From Talinum fruticosum (lineage: Eukaryota; Streptophyta; Magnoliopsida; Caryophyllales; Talinaceae), in assembly GCA_021018815.1 (NCBI GenBank), contig JAITYX010000021.1, positions 7,593,001-7,657,000 on the forward strand: a stretch of DNA of 64,000 nucleotides, given 5' to 3'. This document shows, piece after piece, positions 11,811-22,690 of this stretch (the first letter of the stretch is position 1; every line of letters starts with the position of its first letter). Position numbers and translations under genes: made by a program. Under the pieces are notes generated by a model. That model saw only the letters and a program-made list of their open reading frames with translations, did not search any database and was not told the origin of the DNA.

Positions 11811-13022
11811 ACTTAGAACGACCTTCGCTTATACTGACAGTCAACGATAAGATGTATTAATCAGTATTGTACATGTGTATCACAATAATCACAACCGTTC
11901 ATTGTTTTTCTTCTAATTAAATTAAAAATAAATTTTAAAAATTTAATTAAGTATTTTAAAAATTAAATTAAAATAATTAATTATTATTATGTTTGGCAAA
12001 CCATTTAATTAACCACCCTTGGGGAAAAAAATAACCCAATAACCTCAAACCATGTTCCTATCAAACTAACTGCCATTTTTTCCGGCAAAATTCTGGCGAT
12101 AATAACGCCGGCGACCTCCATTTTGTTGTGGCCATCACCGGAGCTCTTCCAAATTTGAACCCCAACCAAGATCAGGAAGTCGTAAGCTTTGCCCATTTTT
12201 CCGACTCTTCATCTTCAGCTGATTCACCATCAGTATCTTCAACGTCGCTCGTATCAAAATAATCCTAAGGGTTTCGAAAAAATTAATGTTTTTAAGAAGG
12301 GTATATGTCCAATACTCAAATTGCAAAGCAAAAATGCATAAAAACTACTGCCTAGCTTCAACTGGAATTACTAAACACTCACTGAATCCTCAGAATCTTC
12401 GTCCTCTTCGTGGAGTATCGCAATCTTCTGCAACTTTTTGCGACGTTTTCGTCCTCAACATTCTTCTGTTTTTCCTTCTTCTCAGCCATGTCAGAATTGG
12501 TCTTTACTCCCGATTGCATACTAACCTTAGATTGCTCTTCCTCTTCGTCGGGCTGTGTGAACTTCTGCAACTTTTTGCTGGCTTTTTCCTCATCGTTATC
12601 CTTCTTCTTACCCTTGTTCTTCTTATTCATCGCCATGGTTACCTTCTTACGACTCCCTGATCTTGGTTGGGGTTCAAATTTGGAAGAGCTCCAGTGATGT
12701 CCGCAGCAAAATGGAGGTCGCCGGCGTTATTGTCGCCGGAATTTTATCGGAAAAAATGGCAATTAGTTTGTTAGGAACGTGGTTTGAGGTTATTGGGTTA
12801 TTTTTTCCCCAAGGGTGGTTAATTAAATGGTTTGCCAAACATAATAATAATTAATTATTTTAATTTAATTTTTAAAATACTTAATTAAATTTTCAAAATT
12901 TATTTTTAATTTAATTAGAAGAAAAAAATGAATGGTTGTGATTATTTTGATACACATGTACGGTACATGATTAATACATCTTATGGTAATCGTCGTATAT
13001 CGACAGTCGTTATAAGTGCATC
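11811..13022. mobile_element. Long-terminal-inverted-repeat element (Pack-MULE or foldback-like)
   Basis: Two arms of about 380 bases are inverted copies of each other: 11811-12195 and 12650-13022. The left arm reads ATTATGTTTGGCAAACCATT, TTAACCACCCTTGGGG and GGCGACCTCCATTTTG. The right arm has the same phrases reverse-complemented, for example CAAAATGGAGGTCGCC and CCCCAAGGGTGGTTAA. Arm divergence is modest. The 450-base core carries a Lys/Glu-rich ORF on the minus strand. Arms this long with a gene-like core fit Mutator-like Pack-MULEs or foldback elements. I could not define a target-site duplication. Confidence 0.75.
12379..12636 (-). CDS. Short Lys/Glu-rich ORF inside the long-TIR element
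   Basis: The 85-codon frame starts MAMNKKNKGKKKDNDEEKA and is almost all charged residues, with EEEEQSKVSMQ and EKKEKQKNVEDEN. The ATG lies right at the inner edge of the right arm. The composition is that of a nucleolar or chromatin-type low-complexity tail and gives no family. It may be a captured gene fragment. The conserved-looking reading frame and clear codons contrast with the AT-rich flanks. It is not shown to be expressed. Confidence 0.35.
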   Translation of the reverse strand: MAMNKKNKGKKKDNDEEKASKKLQKFTQPDEEEEQSKVSMQSGVKTNSDMAEKKEKQKNVEDENVAKSCRRLRYSTKRTKILRIQ

Positions 13023-13095
13023 CATGATGCAAAATGATATGAGTTTCATTATAAAAAAATCTAAGGAATATAGATAATAATCATTTTTAAGAAGT

Positions 13096-13468
13096 TAATG
13101 ATATATGTCTTATCCAAAGGTACTTTTTAAAAGTTGCATTTTAATTTAAATTAATATATTATGTAATTTAAAATAACTAAAGTTTTGACTGTTACAACTA
13201 ATTATTAATTATGAGTTTATGATATTTGACAATTGCGCAGATGCATACAAATGATGATACCCTAATCGAATCAACTTTATTTAAGAACACATATTATAAC
13301 ATAATTTTATACTGTAAAAAATTATAGATAAAAAGTTTGTTTTGTACAATTTTTAAGTGGTAACTACTATTAAATTATACTATTTTTTAATTTAATATAT
13401 AATAATATATTTTTAAGTCAAAATATGACACTTAAAAAGCATCTTATATTGTAAAATACATATCATTT
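13096..13468. mobile_element. AT-rich MITE with AATGATATRT ends
   Basis: The left end reads TTAATGATATATGTCTTATC. The right end, read on the minus strand, is AAAAATGATATGTATTTTAC. Interior phrases (ATATTATGTAATTTAAAATAA, GATATTTGACAATT) recur in the copy at 40.95-41.69 kb. No coding capacity. Boundaries are approximate. Confidence 0.5.
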
Positions 13469-13769
13469 TTCTTTTAAAACAATAATTCAGCACCAGCCAA
13501 ATACTCAAAGACCCATTACAGTTGCCAAAGATTCAATCACTTCTACTATACGTAACTTAAGTCCGGTTCTTTTTAATAGCCGTAAGATTATAAAAAGTTA
13601 TAAGAAGTTGTAAGTAATTGAAAGATAATAGTAAAATTGGTTGTAAAAGATTGTAACGAGATATCAGATTGTAACACAAAGATAAAAAGAATTGGATCTA
13701 CTCTGTAATGCTAATTTTGGATGATTGAATAATTTTTCAACGCTTTTTTTTATAGTGAAATGATATGTG

Positions 13770-14902
13770 CCAACCTCTCTTCCATAAAATCTTGGCACAG
13801 CTACAGCGCTGGTCCACTAAAATGTTGTCTTACGCTGGTAGAAAGCAGCTACTTGATACAGTCATCTTCAGCATTCAGAGCTATTGGGCTGCAGTTTTCC
13901 TCCTTCCAAAAAGAGTAATTGCTGAAACTATTACTGCTTGCAGAAATTTTTTATGGTCAGGAAACCCCAATCAACAAAGCATTCCTTTGGTAAGCTGGGA
14001 CAATATCTGCAGGGGGTATGATGAGGGGGACTGAATTTTAAAGAGCTTCTTAGTTGGAACAAAACCCTTGATGTGAAATTGCTATGGCGGATAGCAAACA
14101 ATAAGGGGGAGTTTGGGGGAATGGATTATAGCCTATCATCAGAGGGGGCATCTATATGGGATACAAATGCTACCATGAGTCACTCTTGGGCATGGAGAGC
14201 TTTGATCAAGACCCGAGATGAGGTGTTACACAATATAGGAGGTGCAACTGTAATCCAAAGCTTTGCGGAGGGCAACAAGTTTTCTGCCAAGAAGCTCTAC
14301 CAATTACTGAGGAATGGCGGCAGGAAAAGGAAATGTTTTTTGACAGTTTGGGAGCCTCTGTGTGTACCAAGACATGCTTTTATTACCTGATTGGCAATGG
14401 AGAAAAGGCTACTAACGGAGGCTAGATATGCTGAACTCATGCATAACCCTGCAGTATCTTATTGCTTATGCACAGAAGATGAAACTGTTAACCATCTTTT
14501 TTTCCATTGTGATTTCAGCCATCAAGTGTGGGATTCTATCTTGTCTTGGTTAGGGATTGCTAGTAGATGATGAAACTGGGATAAAGAGGTCAAATGGTTC
14601 ACTATGTGTGTGAAGGGGAAGAGTACAAGGGCTAGAGTTCTCAGGTGTGCATTGTGTGCTGCAGTCTATTGCAGTTGGCAAGTAAGGAATACAACTAAAT
14701 TTGGGAAACAACAGATTTGAGCTCACACAACTATCAATCGCATAAAGTACTTCGTTTGTGCTCGTTTTATGCAAGAGTGGGAGATGAGGAGTTGAGCATT
14801 GTAATTTAGACATGGGCTGTAACTCTTTCCTGGGAATGCCTAGGTGACCTTGTATTTAACCATCCTTTTTGGAGCAATATATTTGATCTCTGTTCCAAAA
14901 AA
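13770..14902 (+). mobile_element. 5'-truncated L1-type LINE with target-site duplication
   Basis: The element is flanked by AAATGATATGTG at 13758-13769 and at 14903-14914, a 12-base target duplication, and ends in a short A run. The coding part is the 3' end of ORF2: QRWSTKMLSYAGRKQLL, AVFLLPKRV, then after a frameshift near 14030 ELLSWNKTLDVKLLWRIA, then the zf-RVT domain with FSAKKLYQLL, VPRHAFIT, CLCTEDETVNHLFFHC. Several stops and a shift make it inactive. The 5' truncation at 13770 is typical of LINE insertion. Confidence 0.88.
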
Positions 14903-15304
14903 AAATGATATGTGTCTTGTATAAGACACGTCTTAATTGTCTTATCCCGATTTAAAAATTAATGTAAATTGAAGAAGAATGGTATGATGGAGTAGCACTA
15001 CAGTACAACTGGTAATTAGCTTCGGACAGCATCCGACGCAAAATTAGGAAAATCCGTCACTAATCATGTTTAGCGTCAAATTAGCGTCGGATAAAAATCT
15101 GTCACGAAGACCTTGAAGCTAAACTATTTCACGTCCGATCCAACGTCCTACGCTATTTAGCGTCGGATACAATCATCGTCTTTTCCTATTTAGCGTCGGA
15201 CGGATCCGAAGCTAATTTCCTTTGGTTTTTATTTGTTTATTTTAGCGTCGGATGGTTCAGTTCAGCATCGGATATTTTGACTCAAATAGCTTCTTTGTAT
15301 CGGA

Positions 15305-15675
15305 CACTAAAATCCGACGCTAAATTTCTGCTCATTTTGCCGCAACTTGTTTTACGTTTAGCATTCACTTTTTACATATTTTCCTGCACATATACATTTT
15401 GACTCATTCTCTACAACAATCATCCACAAATACACAACCCACCAACTATTCATAAAAATAACCAACATTCGTAATTGAATTGTTGTCGGACGCTAAAACC
15501 CGATGCTAAATTTCTGCTCATTTGCCGCAGCTTGTTCGACGTTTAGCATTCCCTTTTTGCATATATTTCCTGCACATTTACATATATTCTAACTCATTCC
15601 CTGCACAGTCATCCACAAATACACAAACCACCAACTATTCATAAAACAACCAACATTCGCAATTGAATTGTAAGT
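15305..15675. repeat. Tandem duplication in the CACTA subterminal region, about 180-bp period
   Basis: A unit running from CGCTAAATTTCTGCTCATTT through TTCCTGCACATWTACAT to AACCAACATTCG and AATTGAATTG occurs twice (15310-15485 and 15505-15672). A smaller repeat of CCATGGCCTTTTGCTAACTC lies at 15808-15878. Confidence 0.8.
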
Positions 15676-15860
15676 TATACAATAATTTTATCAAACAAAT
15701 CCATTCAAAGTTCCACCTACAAACCATGTTAAGAAATTAGTTAGAACCACCGGACATCCTCGTCAACTTTTGATTGGAGGTTTTGGATGAGTTTCATTGC
15801 TTCTTCCATGGCCTTTTGCTAACTCTCAACTAGTTTTCTTTACTCTTCCATGGCCTTTTG

Positions 15861-16500
15861 CTAACTCTCAGCTAGTTCTCTTTGCTCATCAAGTTGTTCT
15901 TGGGTTGATTTAAGTTGTGATTGTAGCTGAGAATAGGACGAGGAATTGTAGGTAACACCTGTAGAAGATGTCGAGGCAGTGGGTTTCTCATAGAACATTG
16001 TCGTGGAATTACCTAATCCATAGATGGTTGAGTTTTTACTCCACCCACCCGATACCTTATAGTAGAGGGTCTCTGCCTCTCTTGTCCCCTCCTGAATACC
16101 ACATTTAACTCTAACTCGCCTCATATTTTTCCCTGCAAAAGGGAAGGCATTCATTGTCCATTCAATATTGATAGTCATAACCAATATATTTTAGCCCATA
16201 CTTAAAGAGATGCATCAAGGTTTACAAAGATACACTTGATCACATATTTTATATGCTTGTAAAGGTTTATGGAGATAGTATTCTTACCCACAGAGATTTG
16301 GACCGGTTGTCAACGAAGACCTTTCCAGATTGAGCATCTTCCTTACTACGACTCTTCACAAACAATGCAGAGGGTGTAGGATTCTTCCCTTCCTTGATCT
16401 AAGCATACAAATAATATGCAATAAAGTTACACAAACTACATTATGTATATAAAATGAAAGAAAACCAAAATACTAGAGTTTATACCATTTGGATTGCGAG
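15861..16500 (-). pseudogene. CACTA ORF1 C-terminal (Transposase_24) relic
   Basis: The 15861-16184 frame reads TYYKVSGGWSK-like sequence (actually LYYKVSGGWSKNSTIYGLG), then a Ser/Thr-rich linker and a Gln-rich coiled coil ending ELAES. A tryptophan-YGLG motif followed by a coiled coil is how the C-terminus of plant Transposase_24 proteins usually ends. A further exon on the minus strand at 16400-16290 has KEGKNPTPSALFVKSRSKED, also family-like. No intact start remains. Confidence 0.6.
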
Positions 16501-16549
16501 ATCTCGCGGTTGAAACTAGCCCTTGGCTATGTAAGATTCCTGCTTTTGG

Positions 16550-16680
16550 CCCTTTCGGCCTAATCTGTAAGGGTTTAGGTTAGTTGCTTTTGATATCTGT
16601 CTAGCTAAGTTGAGTTTGTGCTAGTTCGTTGTGTTTGATTTGCTACCTACTATTATTAGTTATACAAGTGCTTATTTTCT
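16550..16680. repeat. Segment duplicated at 22448-22605
   Basis: GTAAGGGTTTAGGTTAGTTG, TTTTGATATCTGTCTAG and TGTGTTTGATTYGCTACCTA occur here and, with small changes, at 22448-22605. The 22-kb copy itself contains the first phrase three times. It appears to be intron or flanking sequence of the MRS2 fragment. Confidence 0.8.
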
Positions 16681-17336
16681 TCATCTTCTCTCTGTCATCC
16701 ATCACCATCATCAATTATTGTTCACCAACTTAATACTCTGCTTGCTAGGAATGATAAATTGGTATGAATGCACATAACGAGTAGAAAAATGTAATTGATG
16801 ACTTTGTATGAACAACCCTCTCATCATAAGGTGCATTTGGCAACAACCATTCCCTTGTTTTTGTTAGTATTTGAGTTGAGGATATGAGCAGCGATAGGAA
16901 AAAGAACTATGGACAGGTGAATGGTTCTTATATTCCTGAAGAGACTTGATTATCTATGATAAGCTTTTTCTTCTAGCAATGTTGTGGTCTTATTCATAGA
17001 GAAAGATATGTCACTTAGTGATTTGCAAATTCGTGCTGTATGTTAGGAAGACCTTGACTTCTATGTCAGTCCTCTTTCTATACTTCCTAGTCTGTTCAAT
17101 GTACACGTTAAGCAGATACATGTATCGTCAATTGAAAGTTGTAACACTGAAACAACCATCTATAGCATTGGCAGAGCTGCCAGGTCAATATCCTGAATCA
17201 GATTGTTTCTCCTTGAATCAATGCCCTGAAGTCTGCAGTGTACTAGTTTTAATCTAGTTGGTGGATGTCATAAATTGTGAATCCTTTGTTTGTCATGGAT
17301 CGTGATTCATTTGTTGTTTTCTTTTTTGTAATGCAG

Positions 17337-17670
17337 TTGGAGCTTTTCCTGAGTTCAGGAACTGTTTGCTTGTCAGTCTATTCCTTGAGTTCAGGAACTG
17401 TTTGCTTGTCAGTCTATTCCTTGGTGGCCGGAATTTTTGGCATGAACATACCTTATCCTTGGATGGACCATCATGGTTACATGTTTAAATGGGTATGTGC
17501 TCTAGTTCAGAAAACAGATTTATCTCCCAACTCTTTTTCGGTCCAATAATGCTAATTGGTGTCTTGTTTCTTTGTTTTGCTAGGTGGTGATTATTATGGG
17601 ACTTGTTTGTGCTATACTATTTGTGATTATAGTCTCTTATGCCCGTTATAAAGGGCTTGTCGGATCATGA
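17337..17670 (+). pseudogene. MRS2/CorA magnesium transporter, last two exons only
   Basis: Exon 17337-17492 begins after a CAG acceptor with LELFLSSGTVCLSVYS and carries GIFGMNIPYPW, containing the GMN signature at the end of the first transmembrane helix of CorA/MRS2 Mg2+ channels. Exon 17584-17670 encodes the second helix and ends YARYKGLVGS-stop, the usual plant MRS2 C-terminus. Both introns are GT-AG. A 36-bp in-frame tandem duplication repeats LSSGTVCLSVYS in the helix. Upstream exons are absent here. Two of them lie 5 kb downstream. Intact proteins of the family are pentameric channels in plastid, vacuole or plasma membranes. This piece alone cannot work. Confidence 0.85.
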
Positions 17671-18340
17671 AACTGCCAAAATCACATATCTTTTTCATAA
17701 AGGTTTGAGTGAGATCAACCTCGGCCACTTATATTGCACAAATTGTGAAATAGTCCTTAAACCATTGATGCTGCGAATACATAGTTACATGGTCAAATTT
17801 GTTATCGGCTTTCTGCACTGTTACTAACAGGAGATGATCAACACCACAAAAGTTCAAGATATTTGTAATTTGACAGTTGCTTTCTACATTGTTGGTAACC
17901 TATACAGTATTTCCATACAATTCCTTTTTTATTTTCAATAATGTAAAGATAATTTACCATTGCAAATAGTTATATTCAATTAGTTTCTTTTTTTTATGTG
18001 CATATGAGACATTAGGATTGATGTAGTTGGAATTTAAAAAAGGTCTTTCGTAATAACTTCTAAAAGCTTTATCAATTGAACCAATTAATATCCATTGTGT
18101 TATTATTTTTAAGTATATCTGGTCGTTGGGTCGGGTTAGGATTGACCCGTCCAACAACATATAAATAGATCAGGCTAGGTCATGAGGCGGCCAACCCCAG
18201 ACGCCCAGTTTGTTTGCCTTGTGGTAGTAATAATGGTCAATGACGAGAATCATATTGCAAAATCAACAGGGAATAAGCCCTTGCCATTCCATACATATAG
18301 AGCCACTAGGGAAAACGTCGGTGACAGTAAATATGTGGAA

Positions 18341-18890
18341 ATTATGATCTTATTGATCAACTCTTCATTTTTCTCTCTCTAGACTTCGTAAATATATAGA
18401 ACATATAAAATAGTTTAATCAAGATCAAAAAAAAAGTGTAGTTGTCAAAACACCAATCAATGAGCAGCCAAGATCTGAAAAACGTGAAAGAATTACTAAG
18501 AAAATTGCGAATATCATAAATATATTAATCTGTCGAAAATAGAGATGGTGAATAAGATTGATGTCAGTGGTTGCATTGGAAACTCTGATCTTATTGATGA
18601 ACCCTTCATTAAACCACATAATAATGAATAAATTAAAACTTTGATCTTATTGATCAACTCTTCTTCTTTCTCTCTCTAGGCTTTGTAAATATACACCAGA
18701 TAAAGCACTTAACACCCAGAAAAATAAGTTTAGTTGTCAAAACGCCAATAAATATCAGCAGTAAGATCTGGACAACATGAAAAAATTATCAGGAAAATCG
18801 CCCAGAACAATATCATGAATATATAAATCACTTAAAAATAGATGTGACGAGGAAGATCGATATAAGTGGCTGCAATGGAAAAGTTTTGAA
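18341..18890. repeat. Direct repeat, about 290-bp spacing
   Basis: ATCTTATTGATCAACTCTTC, TTTCTCTCTCTAGRCTT and TTTAGTTGTCAAAACRCC recur in two successive blocks (18341-18590 and 18634-18890), about 80% similar by eye. No coding frame of note. The 17.7-19.1 kb interval holds no gene. Confidence 0.75.
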
Positions 18891-19149
18891 GTAAATGGTT
18901 CTTGTTGGACTCGAGGAATTCGATCAACAGAAGTGACGAAGAAAAATCGATGGGGAAGATTGAAAAAGAAGAAGAACGATGGGGAAGAGGAGTTTGTGTT
19001 GGTTTTGGTCCACAGTGATGGCGAAGAAGATCGAAATGAGATAGGGGTGGGGGAAGAGAGACCGTGGCTGGTTTTATTCCATTACGGATAAAAGGTCATT
19101 TCTCTGACCTGCTAATAAGCCCTTTTAGACGACTATTAAACGACCCGAC

Positions 19150-19576
19150 TAGTGCCGGCAAAAATATGTTCGACCCGATTGTTCGAATTTGTCCGATTTG
19201 AACAAATTGAGTTCAATCACAAAATTTTTATCCGAATTTTAAATTCGGACAATCGGTTATGTACGAATTGAAATTCGGGTCCGGTTGGGTTTGGAAATTC
19301 GGGTCCAAGTTGTCCAAATTTTGTGACTTATTCGGGTCGGACAAATTCGAACAATCGAATAACCGGATGCGGACATTCGGTAATTCGGGCTTAGGTATAA
19401 TTTAGTCTAAAATCTACAAAATTTTCAATAAAATATTCGAAAATTCAGGTTTGGGTTCGAGTTTGGTCGGAGTGTCCAACTCGCAATTCAAACAGAGTTT
19501 GAATATGGTGTTTTTATCCGAATGTCCGAATTATCCGAACCCGAATTAACCCAAACCTAAATTTTTATCGGCGGTA
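19150..19576. mobile_element. Nonautonomous hAT-like element, TCGGGT-rich (copy A)
   Basis: Ends are inverted: TAGTGCCGGCAAAAAT on the left, and on the right ATTTTTATCGGCGGTA, whose complement is TACCGCCGATAAAAAT. The inside is full of CCGAATT/AATTCGG and TTCGGGT phrases. Copies B and C (54.7 and 62.9 kb) share most of the interior. The flanking octamers (GACCCGAC and GACCTTGC) agree at five positions, a possible worn target duplication. Confidence 0.65.
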
Positions 19577-19909
19577 GACCTTGCGAACAGCCTATTATAA
19601 TCCCAACTCGATATAATAATCTAATAATCTAACTTCATAATTCTGAAACTATAACAAAATTTTCATCGGATAAGCCCATACCTTATGATCTACTTTCCAC
19701 GCTAATATCACACACCCACACACACCTAATAAAACCCCTACGACAGTAGCCGTTTGCAGTGGGCACTCACTGATCGAAAGCCCATTCGAAAATTCGGCTT
19801 TTCCTAGTCATCTGCTGTTTCTCTCTCTTTCTCCCTCTGTCGCTCTGATTCCGTAGTATAAATCCCATTCAAAAAATTCGACCGTTGTCAACAGCCATAA
19901 TCATCTCTT

Positions 19910-19910
19910 C

Positions 19911-19942
<32 letters not shown>
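19910..19942. repeat. (CT)n microsatellite
   Basis: About 32 bases of CT repeat upstream of the RING gene's first ATG, probably in its old 5' leader. Confidence 0.8.
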
Positions 19943-19943
<1 letters not shown>

Positions 19944-20233
19944 CTTCCTCCAACCTTGCTCTGCTCCAGAATCAACCCTCTGAAATTGAGAATGGTGATA
20001 AAAGATACAAAGCAAAGCCCCAAGATGTCCCCCACAGTATCATCAAGGCACAAACCCTAAATCAAGCGAAAAAAGGCCTTAATTCAGAGAAGAAGGATGG
20101 GAGTATGCTCAGTCCACGATTCAAATCGGTCGCGGCGATGGCTGGCTGGGATGAAGATCAGTCTTGCTTGCCAGTCTTATCGTCGAAGACACTGATCGAA
20201 ATTCCATACACAAGAAGCGATCTGATTCCAGAA

Positions 20234-20235
<2 letters not shown>

Positions 20236-20288
<53 letters not shown>
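20236..20288. repeat. (CT)26 microsatellite inside the first exon of the RING gene
   Basis: Uninterrupted CT dinucleotides, 53 bases. The sequence before and after still matches the protein family, so the repeat has grown inside or at the edge of coding sequence. Confidence 0.9.
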
Positions 20289-20291
<3 letters not shown>

Positions 20292-22197
20292 TGTGGTGTA
20301 AGTGATGCGATTTCGTGATTGGTGTTTCAGAAAGCAGAGTGCTCAACCGAAAAGAGCGGCGTCCATTCCGGTGACGTTGTTCAACCTCGATGAAGACGAA
20401 TCCATCAGCAATGACGAAGGAGGTTAGTGATGGAAGTTATTGTTATTAAATTTCATACATAGTTTGAAAATTTTGATTTTATCTCAAAATTGAAGATGAG
20501 ATCTGCGAAGTGTTATTTTGTTAGATAACCTAGAAACTGCAAATTTGAGGTAATTGATCCCAATTTATCATTTTAGAACATCAGAGTCACAAATTCGTTG
20601 CTCAGATGAACTGTGAATGTTATGGGGAGAAATTGTTATAATTAGGAGATAGTTTAGAAGTTAGCTATATTTGCATAATTTTGGAGAATGGATAACTTCG
20701 CTGCAATTGGATGAACTAACCTCCAAGGTGAGCATGGTTACCTGATTTTCTACATAAATTCTTTCTTTTTTCACCACAGATTCCTACCTCTGCCTGCAGT
20801 TCATGCTTAAGCAAATATGGCTATCATTTCACAAGGATTAGCTTGTTATCTTTTCTCGCAACATATGCATTGTTGCTTCGAACATCTTCCTTGTATGTCT
20901 TTCTAGTTTTGGGTTGTTTTTTGGTGTTATCTACGTTTAGTCAAGGTGCCAAAACTTGTACGTTAAGTTTGTGTTCTATTATTGATGTCTTTGCCCTGCA
21001 CTGAGATTATTTTGACCATCTTAATTTTGATGATACTCTGGTTGAAGTGACTGAGGTTTTAAAGGCTGGACTACATGCTCTACTCAATATGTTAAAAAGC
21101 TCGATACGGGTGTTACTTGTTTTCTGTTTTCCCCTTTTTTCGCTTTGATTGCATTCATACTTTTGAGTTATGGGTTATGAAAGAGGTCTTCAGAATGCAT
21201 AAGAAATTCCCTTGCATAAGGATGTTTCCTTTCGCAAAATGTTGTTAACACTCTCTGTTCTTTCCTGTTCTCTTTTCTTTCCACTTTTGAAAGTATCTTA
21301 ATGTAGCAAGGTTATACTTGGAGGGATTAACTTTTTATAGTCTTAAAGAATATTTCAATATTGAGAATTTCTTTTGAAAGTATCTTAATGTAGCTATAGC
21401 TTAATGTAGCAAGGTTCTTAAAGAATATTTCAATATTGAGAATTTCTTTTACAACTACATAACAAAATATGAATCCATATTTTGAAGTCTTGAGTACAGA
21501 CAGCCTACAGGTGTTAGGCTTGGTCAAACCTGAGCCAAACAAAGTTTTTAAGCCTGCCTAGCCCAATTGCACAATTACCTGTGTTATTTTCATTTCACTT
21601 TTTCTTCTTTCCTAGTTTTTAAGCTTCTCTCTCTCTCTCTCTCGTCCTATCATGTGTTCAACACAGACCACATAGCTCATTTTGTTGATTACTTTGCTGC
21701 CCTTTCGTTCAGCTTTGATGCGCATTTCCAAGCCCACCTGTTGTAGCAAAAGAGAGATTCAACTTATTTGTCTGAAACCATTTATCCCATGATATCATTA
21801 TATCTAACTCAGCTGCTTTTGGCTACACAACTATTGATCCTTAGGTTACAAAAAGTTCAGTTTTTGTTTTTTACTTTTCTGTGTGTTTGTGTTGGAGTGA
21901 TCCAACAAACTTTCATGCATTCTTTTCCGTGAATCTTCTGTTTAAATGTTGTGTTGTTCCGTCTTCCATATAACTTGAGGACCAGAAGGTTAATTTCCAT
22001 ATTATTTTCTCCCGGACCAATTTAAAAATGTCTTCTGTTATCAAATATTAGTTTAGTATTGTAGCCTTGACTTATTTACTGGTGATGGTCAGGATGATTT
22101 GATGAAAAGACTACATAGGGTTTCATTAAATCTGTAAAAATTTGCATTTTGTGTTGTTTTTCCCCTTGAGATTTGATGATAGGCACTTGAATTGCAG

Positions 22198-22370
22198 CTT
22201 TGTGAATATAGATGACACCGAGAATTACATCAACATTCAGGTATGCCACTTTTGAAAATTGAAGCTTAACAAGGTTTTTTTGTTTTTTTGAAATTCAGAA
22301 CGCCTTTGGTTGTAATCAAAATTGAACTTCCCTCTTGCAGCTTGACGATCATCGGAATCAGTTGATTTAG
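22198..22370 (+). pseudogene. MRS2/CorA magnesium transporter, two internal exons
   Basis: Exon 22198-22240, after a CAG acceptor, encodes FVNIDDTENYINIQ and ends at a GT donor. Exon 22341-22370 encodes LDDHRNQLI followed by TAG where the family has Gln (CAG), then a GT donor. These are the two exons that normally precede the GMN exon, yet the GMN exon lies 5 kb upstream at 17.3 kb. The order is therefore scrambled. The region downstream (22448-22690) is a second copy of the flanks of the GMN exon without the exon itself. Confidence 0.8.
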
Positions 22371-22602
22371 GTGCCACTTTCTCCTGAACTTTAATTTTTG
22401 AAGAATTTTTTTGGGAAAGAGGTGGAGGGGGCAGGGGGATAGCTTATCCGTAAGGGTTTAGGTTAGTTGGTTTTGATATCGGTAAGGGTTGGTTTTGATA
22501 TCTCGTAAGGGTTTAGGTTAGTTGGTTTTGATATCTGTCTAGTTGAGTTTGAGTTTGTGCTGCTTCGTTGTGTTTGATTCGCTACCTACTACTATTAGTT
22601 AT

Positions 22603-22690
22603 ACAGAGTGTGCTCTAGTTCAGCAAATATATTTGTCTTTCAACTCTTTTTCCGTCCAAGTAATGCTAATTGATGTCTTGGTTCTTCGTT
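22603..22690. repeat. Copy of the intron that follows the GMN exon at 17493
   Basis: TGTGCTCTAGTTCAGMAAA, CAACTCTTTTTCSGTCCAA and TAATGCTAATTGRTGTCTTG match 17496-17575. The adjoining upstream block matches 16550-16680. The GMN exon expected between them is missing here, so this is a partial duplicate with a deletion. Confidence 0.75.

Larger units (their letters stand above)
14996..16500 (-). mobile_element. Second CACTA transposon end
   Basis: The plus strand begins CACTACAGTACAAC at 14996, preceded by TAG. From 15018 to 15330 the motif TTAGCGTCGGAT and its reverse complement recur about ten times, which is the subterminal repeat region. Coding relics of Transposase_24 type lie at 15861-16500 on the minus strand. 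The opposite terminus was not found within the next 8 kb, so the element is probably broken by the MRS2/RING mosaic that follows. Confidence 0.7.

Noticed and set aside
20158..20346. Minus-strand frame with an Arg-Glu repeat
   Set aside because: It is the CT microsatellite read on the other strand.
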